NCBI RefSeq assembly: GCF_003205575.1
Contig: NZ_PYBW01000095.1
Span: 1 to 64,000 of the forward strand
Direction of reading: 5' to 3'
Origin: Streptomyces tateyamensis
GTDB lineage: Bacteria > Actinomycetota > Actinomycetes > Streptomycetales > Streptomycetaceae
Length of the DNA: 64,000 bases
A program made the translations under genes and the position numbers. Positions 46,166-53,457 of the stretch are shown here, piece after piece. The notes beneath the pieces are model-generated. The model was given only the letters and a program-made list of their open reading frames with translations. It was not told where the DNA came from and ran no database searches. Every line of letters begins with the position of its first letter. Positions within the stretch are counted from its first letter, which is position 1.

Positions 46166-47136
46166 GTAGTGGTGATCCCTTCGAGATGGTCACAGATGGC
46201 GGCGGTAATGGGCAGCCCCGTGGCCTGTTCCACGAAGCCCCATTGCCCGTTTGGGTTGACTTCGAGAAACGTCCACTCACCCGAGGGTGTCACGATGAAG
46301 TCGAACGCACCGAAGGGCAAACCGAGTTGGTCAAGCATCCGTAAGGCGCTGGCAGCCACGTCCCGCGGCGGGTCGCACGTCTTGTAGGTGAGGCTGTCAT
46401 AGTCGCTGCGCCAGTCCACCCGGCCGCTTGCAGAGCCAGCATGAATCTCGGCAGCGAACATCTGGCGCCCGACGACGGTAAGCCGTACCTCATGTGCCTT
46501 GGGTACCCACTCCTGAAACAGATGGGCGGTGGTGGCGACGCTGGGGTGCGGCAGGTCTTCGGGTTGCAGGACATTGGCGTAGACGGCCACCGAGTGGCCC
46601 TCACGAGTGCCCCGGATCGGCGTGAACGGCTTGTAGACCACGGGTGCGCCGCCGAGGCGGTCGGCGAACTCACGTGCTGCGGCCGGGTCATTGGTGATCA
46701 GGGTTCGCGGGACTCTGAGACCGGATTCGGCTGCAACACGCAGTTGAAGCGGCTTGTACTCGGCGTCGGCCGCCCTGCCGGGCGGTGGGAGCCACGGACA
46801 CGGAAGGGCCACCAGAAGACCCCCGAACCCCCGTCGTGCCTCTGCCGCAGCGACGGCGCGGGCCTCGGGCGGCATGGATTCGGGGAACTCGGGTGCAGTC
46901 GGACGCCGGTAGTAGACCGAACGCACAGTCGACAGATCGAGCGTGCGCCGGTCGGTAGTCAGCGTGCCGGACCAGCCGGCCCCGCCGAGACTGGCCGCAA
47001 GGGTCAGCCTCGACGGGAACCAGGCCATGTCAGCCCGGAACACGGGCACGGCACGCCGGGTCAGTTCCTCGATCACCAGGTCGGCCGTTGGGTCGAACGA
47101 CCCGGTGACCACGAGAACAGATCCGGTAGTTGACAT
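46162..47136 (-). CDS. tgmB: ATP-grasp peptide macrocyclase (graspetide ligase)
   Basis: 324 residues, MvdD/TgmB-like ATP-grasp ligase. Lys169 in VYKP, the glutamate/asparagine metal site FLEVNPNGQWG (Glu292, Asn294, Asn296) and the nearby DFIVTPSGEW are visible. It should activate aspartate or glutamate side chains of the precursor and join them to threonine or serine (ester) or lysine (amide). The ATG follows the precursor stop (TAG) with no gap, which ties it to that precursor. Confidence 0.9.
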   Translation of the reverse strand: MSTTGSVLVVTGSFDPTADLVIEELTRRAVPVFRADMAWFPSRLTLAASLGGAGWSGTLTTDRRTLDLSTVRSVYYRRPTAPEFPESMPPEARAVAAAEARRGFGGLLVALPCPWLPPPGRAADAEYKPLQLRVAAESGLRVPRTLITNDPAAAREFADRLGGAPVVYKPFTPIRGTREGHSVAVYANVLQPEDLPHPSVATTAHLFQEWVPKAHEVRLTVVGRQMFAAEIHAGSASGRVDWRSDYDSLTYKTCDPPRDVAASALRMLDQLGLPFGAFDFIVTPSGEWTFLEVNPNGQWGFVEQATGLPITAAICDHLEGITTT

Positions 47137-47460
47137 CTAGTCGTTGCTGCTTCCGGGGTCGTCGGGCGCGTCCATCTGGCCCGTGGGCTGGGTCGGCCCG
47201 TAGGTCTTGGGCGGGGTGCTCGTCATGTAGACCCCGGGCGGCATCCCCTCGTAGGTGCAGGTCTGGGACTCCGGGTCGTACTTGATGTCGGCGGGCAGGA
47301 TGCCACCGGCGCCCGTGACCGGGCGGAGGAACCGGAAGGCGAACGGAGTCGGCCCCTGCATGTTGTCGAGCGCGGGCATCGGGGTCGGCCCGGCCACCGC
47401 GAGGGGCAACCGGGACTCGGGCCGGTCGAACACCGGCAGATCAAGGGTTGCGGCAGGCAT
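47137..47460 (-). CDS. tgmA: Graspetide precursor peptide
   Basis: 107 residues. The leader contains TPFAFRFLRPV (residues 38-48), close to the PFFxRFL motif that ATP-grasp ligases of this class bind. The probable core is residues 76-107 with Thr80, Ser81, Thr82, Thr86, Thr90 and Thr93 as acceptors and Asp97, Asp100, Asp101 and Asp107 as donors. Acceptors lie before the donors, as expected for nested rings. AAAGGGA lies seven bases before the ATG at 47460. An in-frame start at 47523 is possible but has no good ribosome site. Confidence 0.88.
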   Translation of the reverse strand: MPAATLDLPVFDRPESRLPLAVAGPTPMPALDNMQGPTPFAFRFLRPVTGAGGILPADIKYDPESQTCTYEGMPPGVYMTSTPPKTYGPTQPTGQMDAPDDPGSSND

Positions 47461-47495
47461 TGCAGTCCCTTTCTTCGAGGCGTACAGGACGGTAA

Positions 47496-47555
47496 CCCCG
47501 CCCCGGTCGTCCGGGCCGTCCATTTCCCGTCACCGGGGCGGGGGTTGTACAACCC
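47496..47555. promoter_or_regulatory. Hairpin and palindrome upstream of the precursor gene
   Basis: CCCCGCCCCGGT (47496-47507) and ACCGGGGCGGGG (47532-47543) can form a 12-base stem with a 24-base loop, 36 bases before the tgmA start. Overlapping its upstream arm is the perfect palindrome GGGTTGTACAACCC (47542-47555). They may be a terminator/attenuator for the upstream operon and an operator of the graspetide promoter. Confidence 0.5.
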
Positions 47556-47581
47556 GACGCAGCGCAGGGCAACGCCGGGAG

Positions 47582-47941
47582 TCAGGTGGGGTCGGTGTTC
47601 GGGAGGCGAAGCCACGTGGTCCAGGGCGGACGGGGCCCCCTCGGGCGCGCATGGCGGGCTCGCCGGCCCGCATCGGGCTTCCGGATGTCGCGCTCGACCA
47701 CCGCAGCGACAGCCTTACTGTGCAGCGCGGCGATGCACTCGGCACAGGCGTGTAGTGCGGCCGAGATCCCTCCGGCAGCCGTGACCGGACCGAGCCAGAG
47801 CACGCGGACCGAGGTGCGCCCGCAGTAGAGCCAGCAGTCTCCGACCACCCACGCGTTCCCGTCGTCCTGCTCGGGCGGCTCCGGCAGCAGCCCTGACCGG
47901 ATCTCCGCGAGCACCGGAAACGCCTCGGCTGCGAGGGTCAC
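47582..47941 (-). CDS. Small protein of the element with CAEC motif
   Basis: 119 residues starting VTLAAEAFPVLAEIRSGLLP. It contains GDCWLYCG and HACAECIAALHSKAVAAVVERDI, which give four cysteines, then a basic C-terminus. GTG start overlaps the stop of the upstream gene (GTGA). It may bind a metal. No family is recognised; it is the last of four coupled genes before the precursor. Confidence 0.6.
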   Translation of the reverse strand: MTLAAEAFPVLAEIRSGLLPEPPEQDDGNAWVVGDCWLYCGRTSVRVLWLGPVTAAGGISAALHACAECIAALHSKAVAAVVERDIRKPDAGRRARHARPRGPRPPWTTWLRLPNTDPT

Positions 47942-48162
47942 GGTCCCGGGCCGGACACTCGGCGGACCTTGATCCGCAGCCGGGTCCGCTGTTCGATGTG
48001 GTCCGCAACATCCGCACCAACCGGAACCCCACCAAAGAGGGCCAGGACCAGGGCCCACCAGAACACGGCTGGGTCGACCACCAGGGCCGCCCCCGTCGAA
48101 GCGGCGAGGGCGACCAGGCCGACGGCGAGCGACACAGCCGCGCGAATCCGGAAAGCCCTCAC
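47938..48162 (-). CDS. Small two-helix membrane protein
   Basis: 74 residues. Two hydrophobic segments (AVSLAVGLVALAASTGAALVV and FWWALVLALFGGVPVGADV) are followed by a basic tail (RLRIKVRRVSGPGP). GTG start overlaps the upstream stop (GTGA). It may anchor or export something for the cluster, but this is guessed from topology only. Confidence 0.55.
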   Translation of the reverse strand: MRAFRIRAAVSLAVGLVALAASTGAALVVDPAVFWWALVLALFGGVPVGADVADHIEQRTRLRIKVRRVSGPGP

Positions 48163-48530
48163 AGCGGTTCCACCTGCGGCACCATCTCGAACGGCACGTC
48201 AGCAATCAGCCGGTACTTGCGGTGCTTCGAGTCGCTGGCCTGCGTGTGCTTGCGGGTCCACTCGCGGGCGTCGTCCGGGGTGTGAAGCGGACCGGACTCC
48301 CGAGCGCACGGGGAACCGTCGTCGGCCGTCCCCTTACACACCATGACGTAGACCGCCGGGTCGGCCCCGGGCGCGGGGTCCTCTCGATAGGTCCACGTGC
48401 CGAAGCGCGTGACCCGGTCGTCCACCCTCGCGCGAGCGGTCTCGCCACAGTCCGAGTGCGCCGGGAGAACGATCTGCGGTGAGGGCGGGACGATGAGCCT
48501 CGGGGTTCCCGTCGACGTGGTCTCGTTCAT
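48159..48530 (-). CDS. Small protein similar to the DUF7848 type
   Basis: 123 residues. It contains RFGTWTYREDP, VYVMVCKGTADDGSPCARESG and DDAREWTRKHTQASDSKHRKYRLIADVPFEMVP. This order (WTxRED, CxxCG-like cysteines, W-R-HT) recalls a family that is common in actinobacterial integrative elements and RiPP clusters. It probably has a nucleic-acid or protein binding role. The ATG overlaps the upstream stop. Confidence 0.6.
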   Translation of the reverse strand: MNETTSTGTPRLIVPPSPQIVLPAHSDCGETARARVDDRVTRFGTWTYREDPAPGADPAVYVMVCKGTADDGSPCARESGPLHTPDDAREWTRKHTQASDSKHRKYRLIADVPFEMVPQVEPL

Positions 48531-49042
48531 CAGCTCACCCGCTGCACGCTCTGAGCGTTGGCCAATGCGGCCTCGGCCCGGACTCGGTCGGTGGGCTCCG
48601 CGGCGCGCACCTTGAGCGGGTCGGCGAGCCAGTCGTCACAGCTTCCGTGGACCACCGGGGCCAGGACCCAGCGGTCACCCTCGGCCCTGCGGAAGACGCC
48701 CACTTGATCGCGCTCGCCGTCGACCACCAACTGTCCGTCATGCGGAGCCCACATCAGGGAGACCGAGCCAGCAACCGAGTGATCGCCCGTCATGGCGGCT
48801 CCTTCCTCGGCGGCGAGGGCGTCGACCCCGGCACGGATGATCTCGGCGAGCCGGTCGGCGGTCTTCGCCTCGACCATCCCGAGATCCACCCGCGCTACCC
48901 CGGTCGTCGGGTCCACCGGTTCCACGGCGAGATCCGGAAGCGGGCACCTGGCTTCTATAGCCGCTGCGCCGAGATCGGCGCACGCTTCCTCGGCGTGTCT
49001 CTGCTGCTCCCGGTGAAGGCGGGAGAGATGCGACTCAGCCAC
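48530..49042 (-). CDS. Hypothetical protein of the element (170 residues)
   Basis: 170 residues, first gene of the four-gene overlapping unit. The N-terminus is a charged helix (LSRLHREQQRHAEEACADLG) and the rest is acidic without membrane segments. GTG start with GAGGTG five bases upstream. A palindrome is next to this ribosome site. No family is recognised. Confidence 0.55.
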   Translation of the reverse strand: MAESHLSRLHREQQRHAEEACADLGAAAIEARCPLPDLAVEPVDPTTGVARVDLGMVEAKTADRLAEIIRAGVDALAAEEGAAMTGDHSVAGSVSLMWAPHDGQLVVDGERDQVGVFRRAEGDRWVLAPVVHGSCDDWLADPLKVRAAEPTDRVRAEAALANAQSVQRVS

Positions 49043-49050
49043 GGTGGCAC

Positions 49051-49066
49051 CTCACGTCTTCGTGAG
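49051..49066. promoter_or_regulatory. Palindrome CTCACG-TCTT-CGTGAG
   Basis: The 16-bp palindrome overlaps the ribosome site of the leftward 170-residue gene and lies in the divergent region before the NUDIX gene. It can be an operator or an RNA hairpin that hides the ribosome site. Confidence 0.45.
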
Positions 49067-49151
49067 TATCTGGCACGCTTCGATGATGCACGCCGAACAC
49101 GGGCGTTGCTGCTTGCCGACATCATGCCGCAGCAAAGGGGAGGAACCGGCC

Positions 49152-49682
49152 TTGAGGACACCGCCCACACCTGACGACCCGGAAGCATGGAACGCCTACC
49201 TAGCCGAGGGCAACGCCAAGCAGGCGCGCAAACGAGTTGCGGTCGATCTGATCATCCGTGACCAGGACGGCCGTGTGCTTGTCGTCAACCCCAGCTACAA
49301 ACCTGACTGGGACCTGCCGGGCGGCATGGTCGAAGCCAACGAATCCCCCGAGGACGCAGGCCGACGGGAGATCCGCGAGGAACTGGGACTACAGCTCACG
49401 CCCGGTCGGCTGCTGGTGGTCGAGTGGGTTCCGCCCCACGGCCCGTGGGATGATCAGCTCGCTTTCATCCTTGACGGCGGCGAGCTGTCCGCCGAGCAGT
49501 CAGCCGAACTCAGGCCGCACGACGGTGAGCTGTCAGAGCTAGCGATGATGGACCCGGCCGACGCCCGCCCGCTGCTCCGCCCTCGCTTGCACCCCCGCTA
49601 TGACGCTGCCCTCGCGGCATTGGCCGACGGTCACGCTCGATACCTGAGCCCGAATCCACCGGCTGATGATTTCCGGGCCTGA
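49152..49682 (+). CDS. NUDIX hydrolase, 3' end replaced by insertion sequence
   Basis: 176 residues. The NUDIX box GGMVEANESPEDAGRREIREELGL is complete, so the active site should work. TTG start with GGGGAGGA upstream. The last 12 codons (from about 49644) lie in the inverted repeat of the IS1380-type element, so the native C-terminus was probably lost. It is divergent from the element's leftward operon. Confidence 0.8.
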   Translation: MRTPPTPDDPEAWNAYLAEGNAKQARKRVAVDLIIRDQDGRVLVVNPSYKPDWDLPGGMVEANESPEDAGRREIREELGLQLTPGRLLVVEWVPPHGPWDDQLAFILDGGELSAEQSAELRPHDGELSELAMMDPADARPLLRPRLHPRYDAALAALADGHARYLSPNPPADDFRA

Positions 49683-51374
49683 TCCCTCCCCGTCGCCGGT
49701 TGGCCGGGTGGGGCATGGGTTTGAGGGTGTGCGGTGCCCGCCGCGTGCGGGTCGCGGCCTGTCCGTGGTCTCCGGGGCGGGGGGTGGGTGGTGGCAGCGG
49801 GGTGCCGGTGGCCGGTCGGGGCCGTGGGGGTGGGGAGCGTCCGGGAGCGGTCAGGTCACGGGTGTGGGTGGGCGGTGGGCGGCTTCGAAGAGGTCGGTGA
49901 AGGCGTCTTGCCAGGGCCAGTGCTCGGGTAGATGCACCGTCAGTTTCGTGCGGGCGGTGCGGGCCAGGCGGGCGGGGACGTTCACCAGGTGGGCGCGCAG
50001 GGTGGCGGTGGTGGCCTTGGCGTGGAAGACGGAGGCCAGGGCTCCGGCGGCCCGCAGCAGGTTGTGGGACATTGCCCACAGGGTCAGCCAGGCGGCGTTG
50101 GCCTGGAAGTTCCCCGATGGCAGGTGGGCCAGCGGGCCGGACTTTCCGTCTGCGATGGCCTGCTCGACCACGGCGTGCCGCCGGTGGTGCAGTTCGGCCT
50201 GCAGCATCGCGAACGGGCTGTCGGTGAAGACGGGGTGGTAGCGCCAGGTGGTGAACAACTCGCCCTGTCCCTGGGCTGCTTCGGGGTTCAGTCGGCGCAC
50301 CCGGCGCACGATCAGGCGGGCGGTGACCTGCTCGGCCTTCCTCCTCCCGGTGAAGGCGGTGTATTCGATCTCGGCGATCTCGGCGTCGGAGACCATCTCG
50401 CCGGTGTCCGGGTCGACGAAGGCGTCCGGGTAGCGGATCGGCGTCCAGGCGTCCTGGGGGATGTGGCCGATCGCCTTGGCGATGGAGGGGTTCATGCCGG
50501 TGGTCAAGGAGAAGCGGGCGCCGGCCCGGCGGCAGGCGGCGACCACGTCGGCGGTGTAGAACTTGCTGTCCGCGCGCACGATCCGCACTCCGGTGCCGCC
50601 CGCCTCCTTCGCGATCGCGAGGGCCTCGCCCACGAAGCTTTCGGTGCCGCGGACGTCGGCGGCCTTGCCGCGGCGCAGGCGGACCGCGCCGATCACGGGC
50701 CGGGCGGTGGGGGTGGACAGGGTGGCCAGGATCGGGTGCAGGGTGCGCTGGCCCTTGAGGCGGCCGACCTCGGCGCCCTGCTTGGCGTGGCCGTAGACGC
50801 GGCGATGGGTGGGGTCGATGTCGATGAACATCAGCGTCTCGGCGCCGGGCAGCAGCGGGGTTTGCCGGGCCAGTGATGCGAGGAAGTCGCGGTGGACGCG
50901 GTGGAGTTGGCGGTTGTGGCCGTGCGTAAAGGAGCGCAGGAAGGTGCCCAGGGTGGAGGGCGCGCGCACCCCGGCGAAGGCACGGTCCATCGCGCCGTGC
51001 CGCAGCCGGGCCGCGTCGTCGATGGAGTCGGCCCCGGCGCACATCGCGCCGAGCAGGGACATCACCTTGTTGGCCGGGTGGGCGCCGCCGCTGTTGTCGG
51101 CGCCCTCGATCCGTATGGCGGAGGCGGCCAGCTCGGGCAGACCGGCCCGCTCGGCCAGCCGGACCAGCGGCAGCAGCCCGGCGTCGGCGATCAGGTTCGG
51201 CTCGTCGAAGACGGCGGAGACCGCGGTGGCGGCAGGGCAGGATTGCATCTCGCGGATGTTCTCTCGATCTGGCGACCTGGTTCTGTAGGAAGTCCCATCG
51301 TCCCAGGTCAGAGGGCATCCGCGCCCTCACGTCCAGGTCCCGGACAGATCATTCATCGGTGGATCGGGGCTGAG
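49644..51374. mobile_element. IS1380-family insertion sequence
   Basis: The ends are imperfect inverted repeats: 49644-49661 and 51357-51374 match at 15 of 18 outer positions (CTGAGCCCGAATCCACCG against CTCAGCCCCGATCCACCG), and similarity continues inward (ATGAT, TCCGGG). One transposase gene lies between them. There is no matching 4-bp target duplication, which suggests that DNA on one side was deleted after insertion; the missing part of the integrase agrees. Exact ends are uncertain by several bases. Confidence 0.7.
49851..51248 (-). CDS. IS1380-family DDE transposase
   Basis: 465 residues. DDE signature parts include FIDIDPTHRRVYG (first Asp), RADSKFY (second Asp) and a late glutamate in the HHRRHAVVEQAIADGK region. 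The pattern is that of IS1380-type transposases. The gene appears intact. It runs leftward, in the same direction as the truncated integrase and the graspetide operon. Confidence 0.92.
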   Translation of the reverse strand: MQSCPAATAVSAVFDEPNLIADAGLLPLVRLAERAGLPELAASAIRIEGADNSGGAHPANKVMSLLGAMCAGADSIDDAARLRHGAMDRAFAGVRAPSTLGTFLRSFTHGHNRQLHRVHRDFLASLARQTPLLPGAETLMFIDIDPTHRRVYGHAKQGAEVGRLKGQRTLHPILATLSTPTARPVIGAVRLRRGKAADVRGTESFVGEALAIAKEAGGTGVRIVRADSKFYTADVVAACRRAGARFSLTTGMNPSIAKAIGHIPQDAWTPIRYPDAFVDPDTGEMVSDAEIAEIEYTAFTGRRKAEQVTARLIVRRVRRLNPEAAQGQGELFTTWRYHPVFTDSPFAMLQAELHHRRHAVVEQAIADGKSGPLAHLPSGNFQANAAWLTLWAMSHNLLRAAGALASVFHAKATTATLRAHLVNVPARLARTARTKLTVHLPEHWPWQDAFTDLFEAAHRPPTPVT

Positions 51375-51856
51375 TGACGGGCACCCGATCTACTGAGCGT
51401 CGGAGCCACCCGGGGCCCCTCCATCCCTGCGAACACCAGCACCTTTCGGTGCTCCCTCGCCCACTTGGCGAGTTCGTGCATGTGCCCCATGGATCGGATG
51501 GCACGGTCGAAGCGCCACCACACAAGGGCGTCGAAGCTGTCGGGGTCCGCGATCCAGCGGCCGAGCTCCGGACGTTCCCACGGAGCTGTCTTGCTCGCCG
51601 ACACGTCAAGGTCGACGGCTTCGCGGCGCTGGTCACCCTCGCCGAAGTCGATGTTCAAAGCCGCGGCGGCGGTCTCGTTGGACTCGCGCTGTCGCTCGGG
51701 GCTGGTGGTCTCGTCCGTCAGCACGGACAGGCGGATAGCCGAGACGCCCCGCAGGCGCCCGGAGAACACGGTGCCCTCGGTACCGGGCAGGGTCGTCCTA
51801 CCCTCCGGGGAGGGGGGCGAATTCCGCAGGTCACGGGTAATGGTGGCGGTCGACAC
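51353..51856 (-). pseudogene. Serine integrase, N-terminal fragment
   Basis: Only about 145 residues of the resolvase domain remain: RLRGVSAIRLSVLTDETTSPERQRE with catalytic Ser44 and arginines 42, 55 and 57, then FDALVWWRFDRAIRSMGHMHELAKWA and VLVFAGMEG. After about GMEGPRV the reading runs into insertion-sequence DNA and stops at 51353. The long C-terminal DNA-binding part of a large serine recombinase is missing, so this protein cannot act. GTG start 35 bp from the right attachment core. Confidence 0.85.
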
Positions 51857-51891
51857 CGGTGGTCACTCCAGAACTGGTAGTCCGGAGTGTT

Positions 51892-51897
51892 GGGGTC
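51892..51897. other. Right attachment-site core (GGGGTC, plus strand)
   Basis: Same six bases as at 43763. On its right the VOC 5' part begins (CTCGCC GACCCC on the minus strand); on its left is element DNA (TCCGGAGTGTT). Confidence 0.85.
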
Positions 51898-52215
51898 GGC
51901 GAGGACGGCCCAGCCCGTGCCGTCGGATTCCCGGCGATCGGCGACGAAGGCGGCACCGAGGCCCAGCAGCCGCTCGACCTCCTCCTCGCGCGAGGTCTTC
52001 GGGCGCAGGCACAGATGGATCCGGTTCTTGACCGTCTTCGGCTCCGGCACCTGGTTGAAGTGCAGCAGCGGGCCCTCCGGCAGCATCACGTCAACCTCCG
52101 GATCGCCCGGCCTGTCCGCCGGATGCAGCGGGCAACCGGTCACCTCGCTCCAGAACCGTGCCAGCTCATAGGCATCCGCACAGTCGATCGCCACGTTCTG
52201 CACCACCGAGACCAT
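51892..52215 (-). pseudogene. 5' part of the interrupted VOC-family gene
   Basis: 108 codons from the ATG at 52215: MVSVVQNVAIDCADAYELARFWSEV to GTGWAVLADP. The glyoxalase-fold metal and ligand motifs are typical (AIDCADAYELARFW). Translation runs into the element and would give a chimeric tail of RCRPPPLP-type sequence to a stop at 51718. The true end is at 43691-43768. Confidence 0.9.
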
Positions 52216-52400
52216 GCGGGTGAGCCTGCCTCAGCACGGGTGCATCGATCAAGCTCGGATGTCGCCCGACTCCCGCGTTGCGCAGCGAGATCCCTGCGCA
52301 GGTGGCGGCATGCTCGGAAGGTGGCGGCAGCGTGCCGCCGCACTTTCGGGGTAAGCGGTGCTCCACTGCCGGATCGTGCTCCCAGAGAGGCAGGACCTCC

Positions 52401-53270
52401 ATGTGCCGTCTGTTCGGCATGACCAGTGCACCCAGGCGCAGCCGCGCGACGTTCTGGCTCCTGGAGGCGCCGGACAACCTCAGTGTCCAGAGCCGCCGGG
52501 AGCCCGACGGCACCGGCCTGGGCTACTTCACCGCCGACGGGACACCGCGGTTGCACAAGGCTCCCGTGGCCGCGTTCCAGGACCGTGCCTTCGCCCAGGA
52601 GGCCGCGGTGGTGGAGTCGACGACGTTCCTGGCCCACATCCGCTATGCCTCCACCGGCGCCCTGGAAGACGCGAACACTCATCCGTTCGAGCAGGCCGGG
52701 CGGCTGTTCGCGCACAACGGGGTGATCGAGGATCTGGACCGGCTCGACGCCCACCTCGGGCCGGACCGGTCGCTGGTGACGGGGGACACCGACTCGGAGC
52801 GCTTCTTCGCCCTGATCACCCGGGAGACCGCCGCTCGCGGCGGCAGTGTCGCGGACGGCATCGAGGCCGCCGCCCGCTGGGTGTCCGAGAACCTGCCCGT
52901 CTACGCGCTGAACATCGTCCTCACCACCGCCGACGAGCTGTGGGCGCTGCGCTACCCGGACACCCATGAGCTGTACGTGCTGGAACGCCGGCCCGGCGGG
53001 CACCACGGCGACCGGCACCTGGACCACGCCGGCTCCGCCGGACGCATGCGTATCCACTCCGGCGACCTCGCCCGCACCCGGGCGACCGTGGTGGCCAGTG
53101 AGCGCATGGACGACAACCCGCACTGGCAGCTGATGGAACCGGGCGAGCTCCTCCACATCGGCCCCGGTCACACCGTCACCCGCCAGGTCGTCCTGCCGCA
53201 GGAGCCCGTTCACCGCCTGACCCTGGCGGATCTGCGCCCAGCGGCCGCCACTTCCCAGCAAGGGGCCTGA
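52401..53270 (+). CDS. Class II glutamine amidotransferase (YafJ/EgtC-like)
   Basis: 289 residues. Cys2 after the initiator methionine is the nucleophile (MCRLFG), followed by HIRYAS and the HPF and NGVIED motifs of class II amidotransferases. No second (synthetase) domain is present. Related proteins cleave gamma-glutamyl bonds, as EgtC in ergothioneine synthesis, but no egt genes are nearby. It is divergent from the VOC gene. Confidence 0.87.
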   Translation: MCRLFGMTSAPRRSRATFWLLEAPDNLSVQSRREPDGTGLGYFTADGTPRLHKAPVAAFQDRAFAQEAAVVESTTFLAHIRYASTGALEDANTHPFEQAGRLFAHNGVIEDLDRLDAHLGPDRSLVTGDTDSERFFALITRETAARGGSVADGIEAAARWVSENLPVYALNIVLTTADELWALRYPDTHELYVLERRPGGHHGDRHLDHAGSAGRMRIHSGDLARTRATVVASERMDDNPHWQLMEPGELLHIGPGHTVTRQVVLPQEPVHRLTLADLRPAAATSQQGA

Positions 53271-53305
53271 CGCGCCGCCACCTGCTTCGCGGCCACGCAA
53301 CGCCT

Positions 53306-53327
53306 CTGCGCCGGGGCCCCGGCGCAG
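53306..53327. terminator. Perfect 22-bp palindromic hairpin
   Basis: CTGCGCCGGGG (53306-53316) is followed directly by its exact complement (53317-53327), 35 bases after the amidotransferase stop. Likely terminator. Confidence 0.7.
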
Positions 53328-53457
53328 GCAGACGGGTCGAGGGCGGACCGAAGCGGTGCGCCGCCGCGTGGAGTCGTCCGGGCTCGCCGATAGTCGTGTG
53401 TACGCAGCCGAATGGTTTGTCCTGTTCGGGGCGCACCGCTGTGAATCCGGAGGACAG

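Larger units (their letters stand above)
43763..51897. mobile_element. Integrated 8.1-kb genetic element carrying a graspetide cluster
   Basis: The element separates the two parts of a VOC gene and is bounded by the core GGGGTC at 43763 and 51892, exactly 8129 bp apart. The right end holds the start of a serine integrase (51856), 35 bp from the core, as is normal for this integrase class. Between the ends are a GntR regulator, two small genes, the graspetide genes, four overlapping small genes and a NUDIX gene, followed by an IS1380-type element that replaces the rest of the integrase. No transfer (FtsK/Tra) or replication gene remains. The visible base composition is less G+C-rich than the flanks. 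Confidence 0.88.

Noticed and set aside
47461-47523. Upstream ATG for the graspetide precursor at 47523
   Set aside because: It would add 21 residues from the hairpin region and has no clear ribosome site; 47460 has AAAGGGA at good distance.
49640-51378. Target-site duplication of the IS element
   Set aside because: The bases next to the inverted repeats (ATAC and TGAC) do not match at any small offset tried.
51718-52215. VOC gene as a complete 165-residue protein
   Set aside because: After ADP the sequence is element DNA; the last residues are proline/arginine-rich and not VOC-like, and the real end is at 43691.
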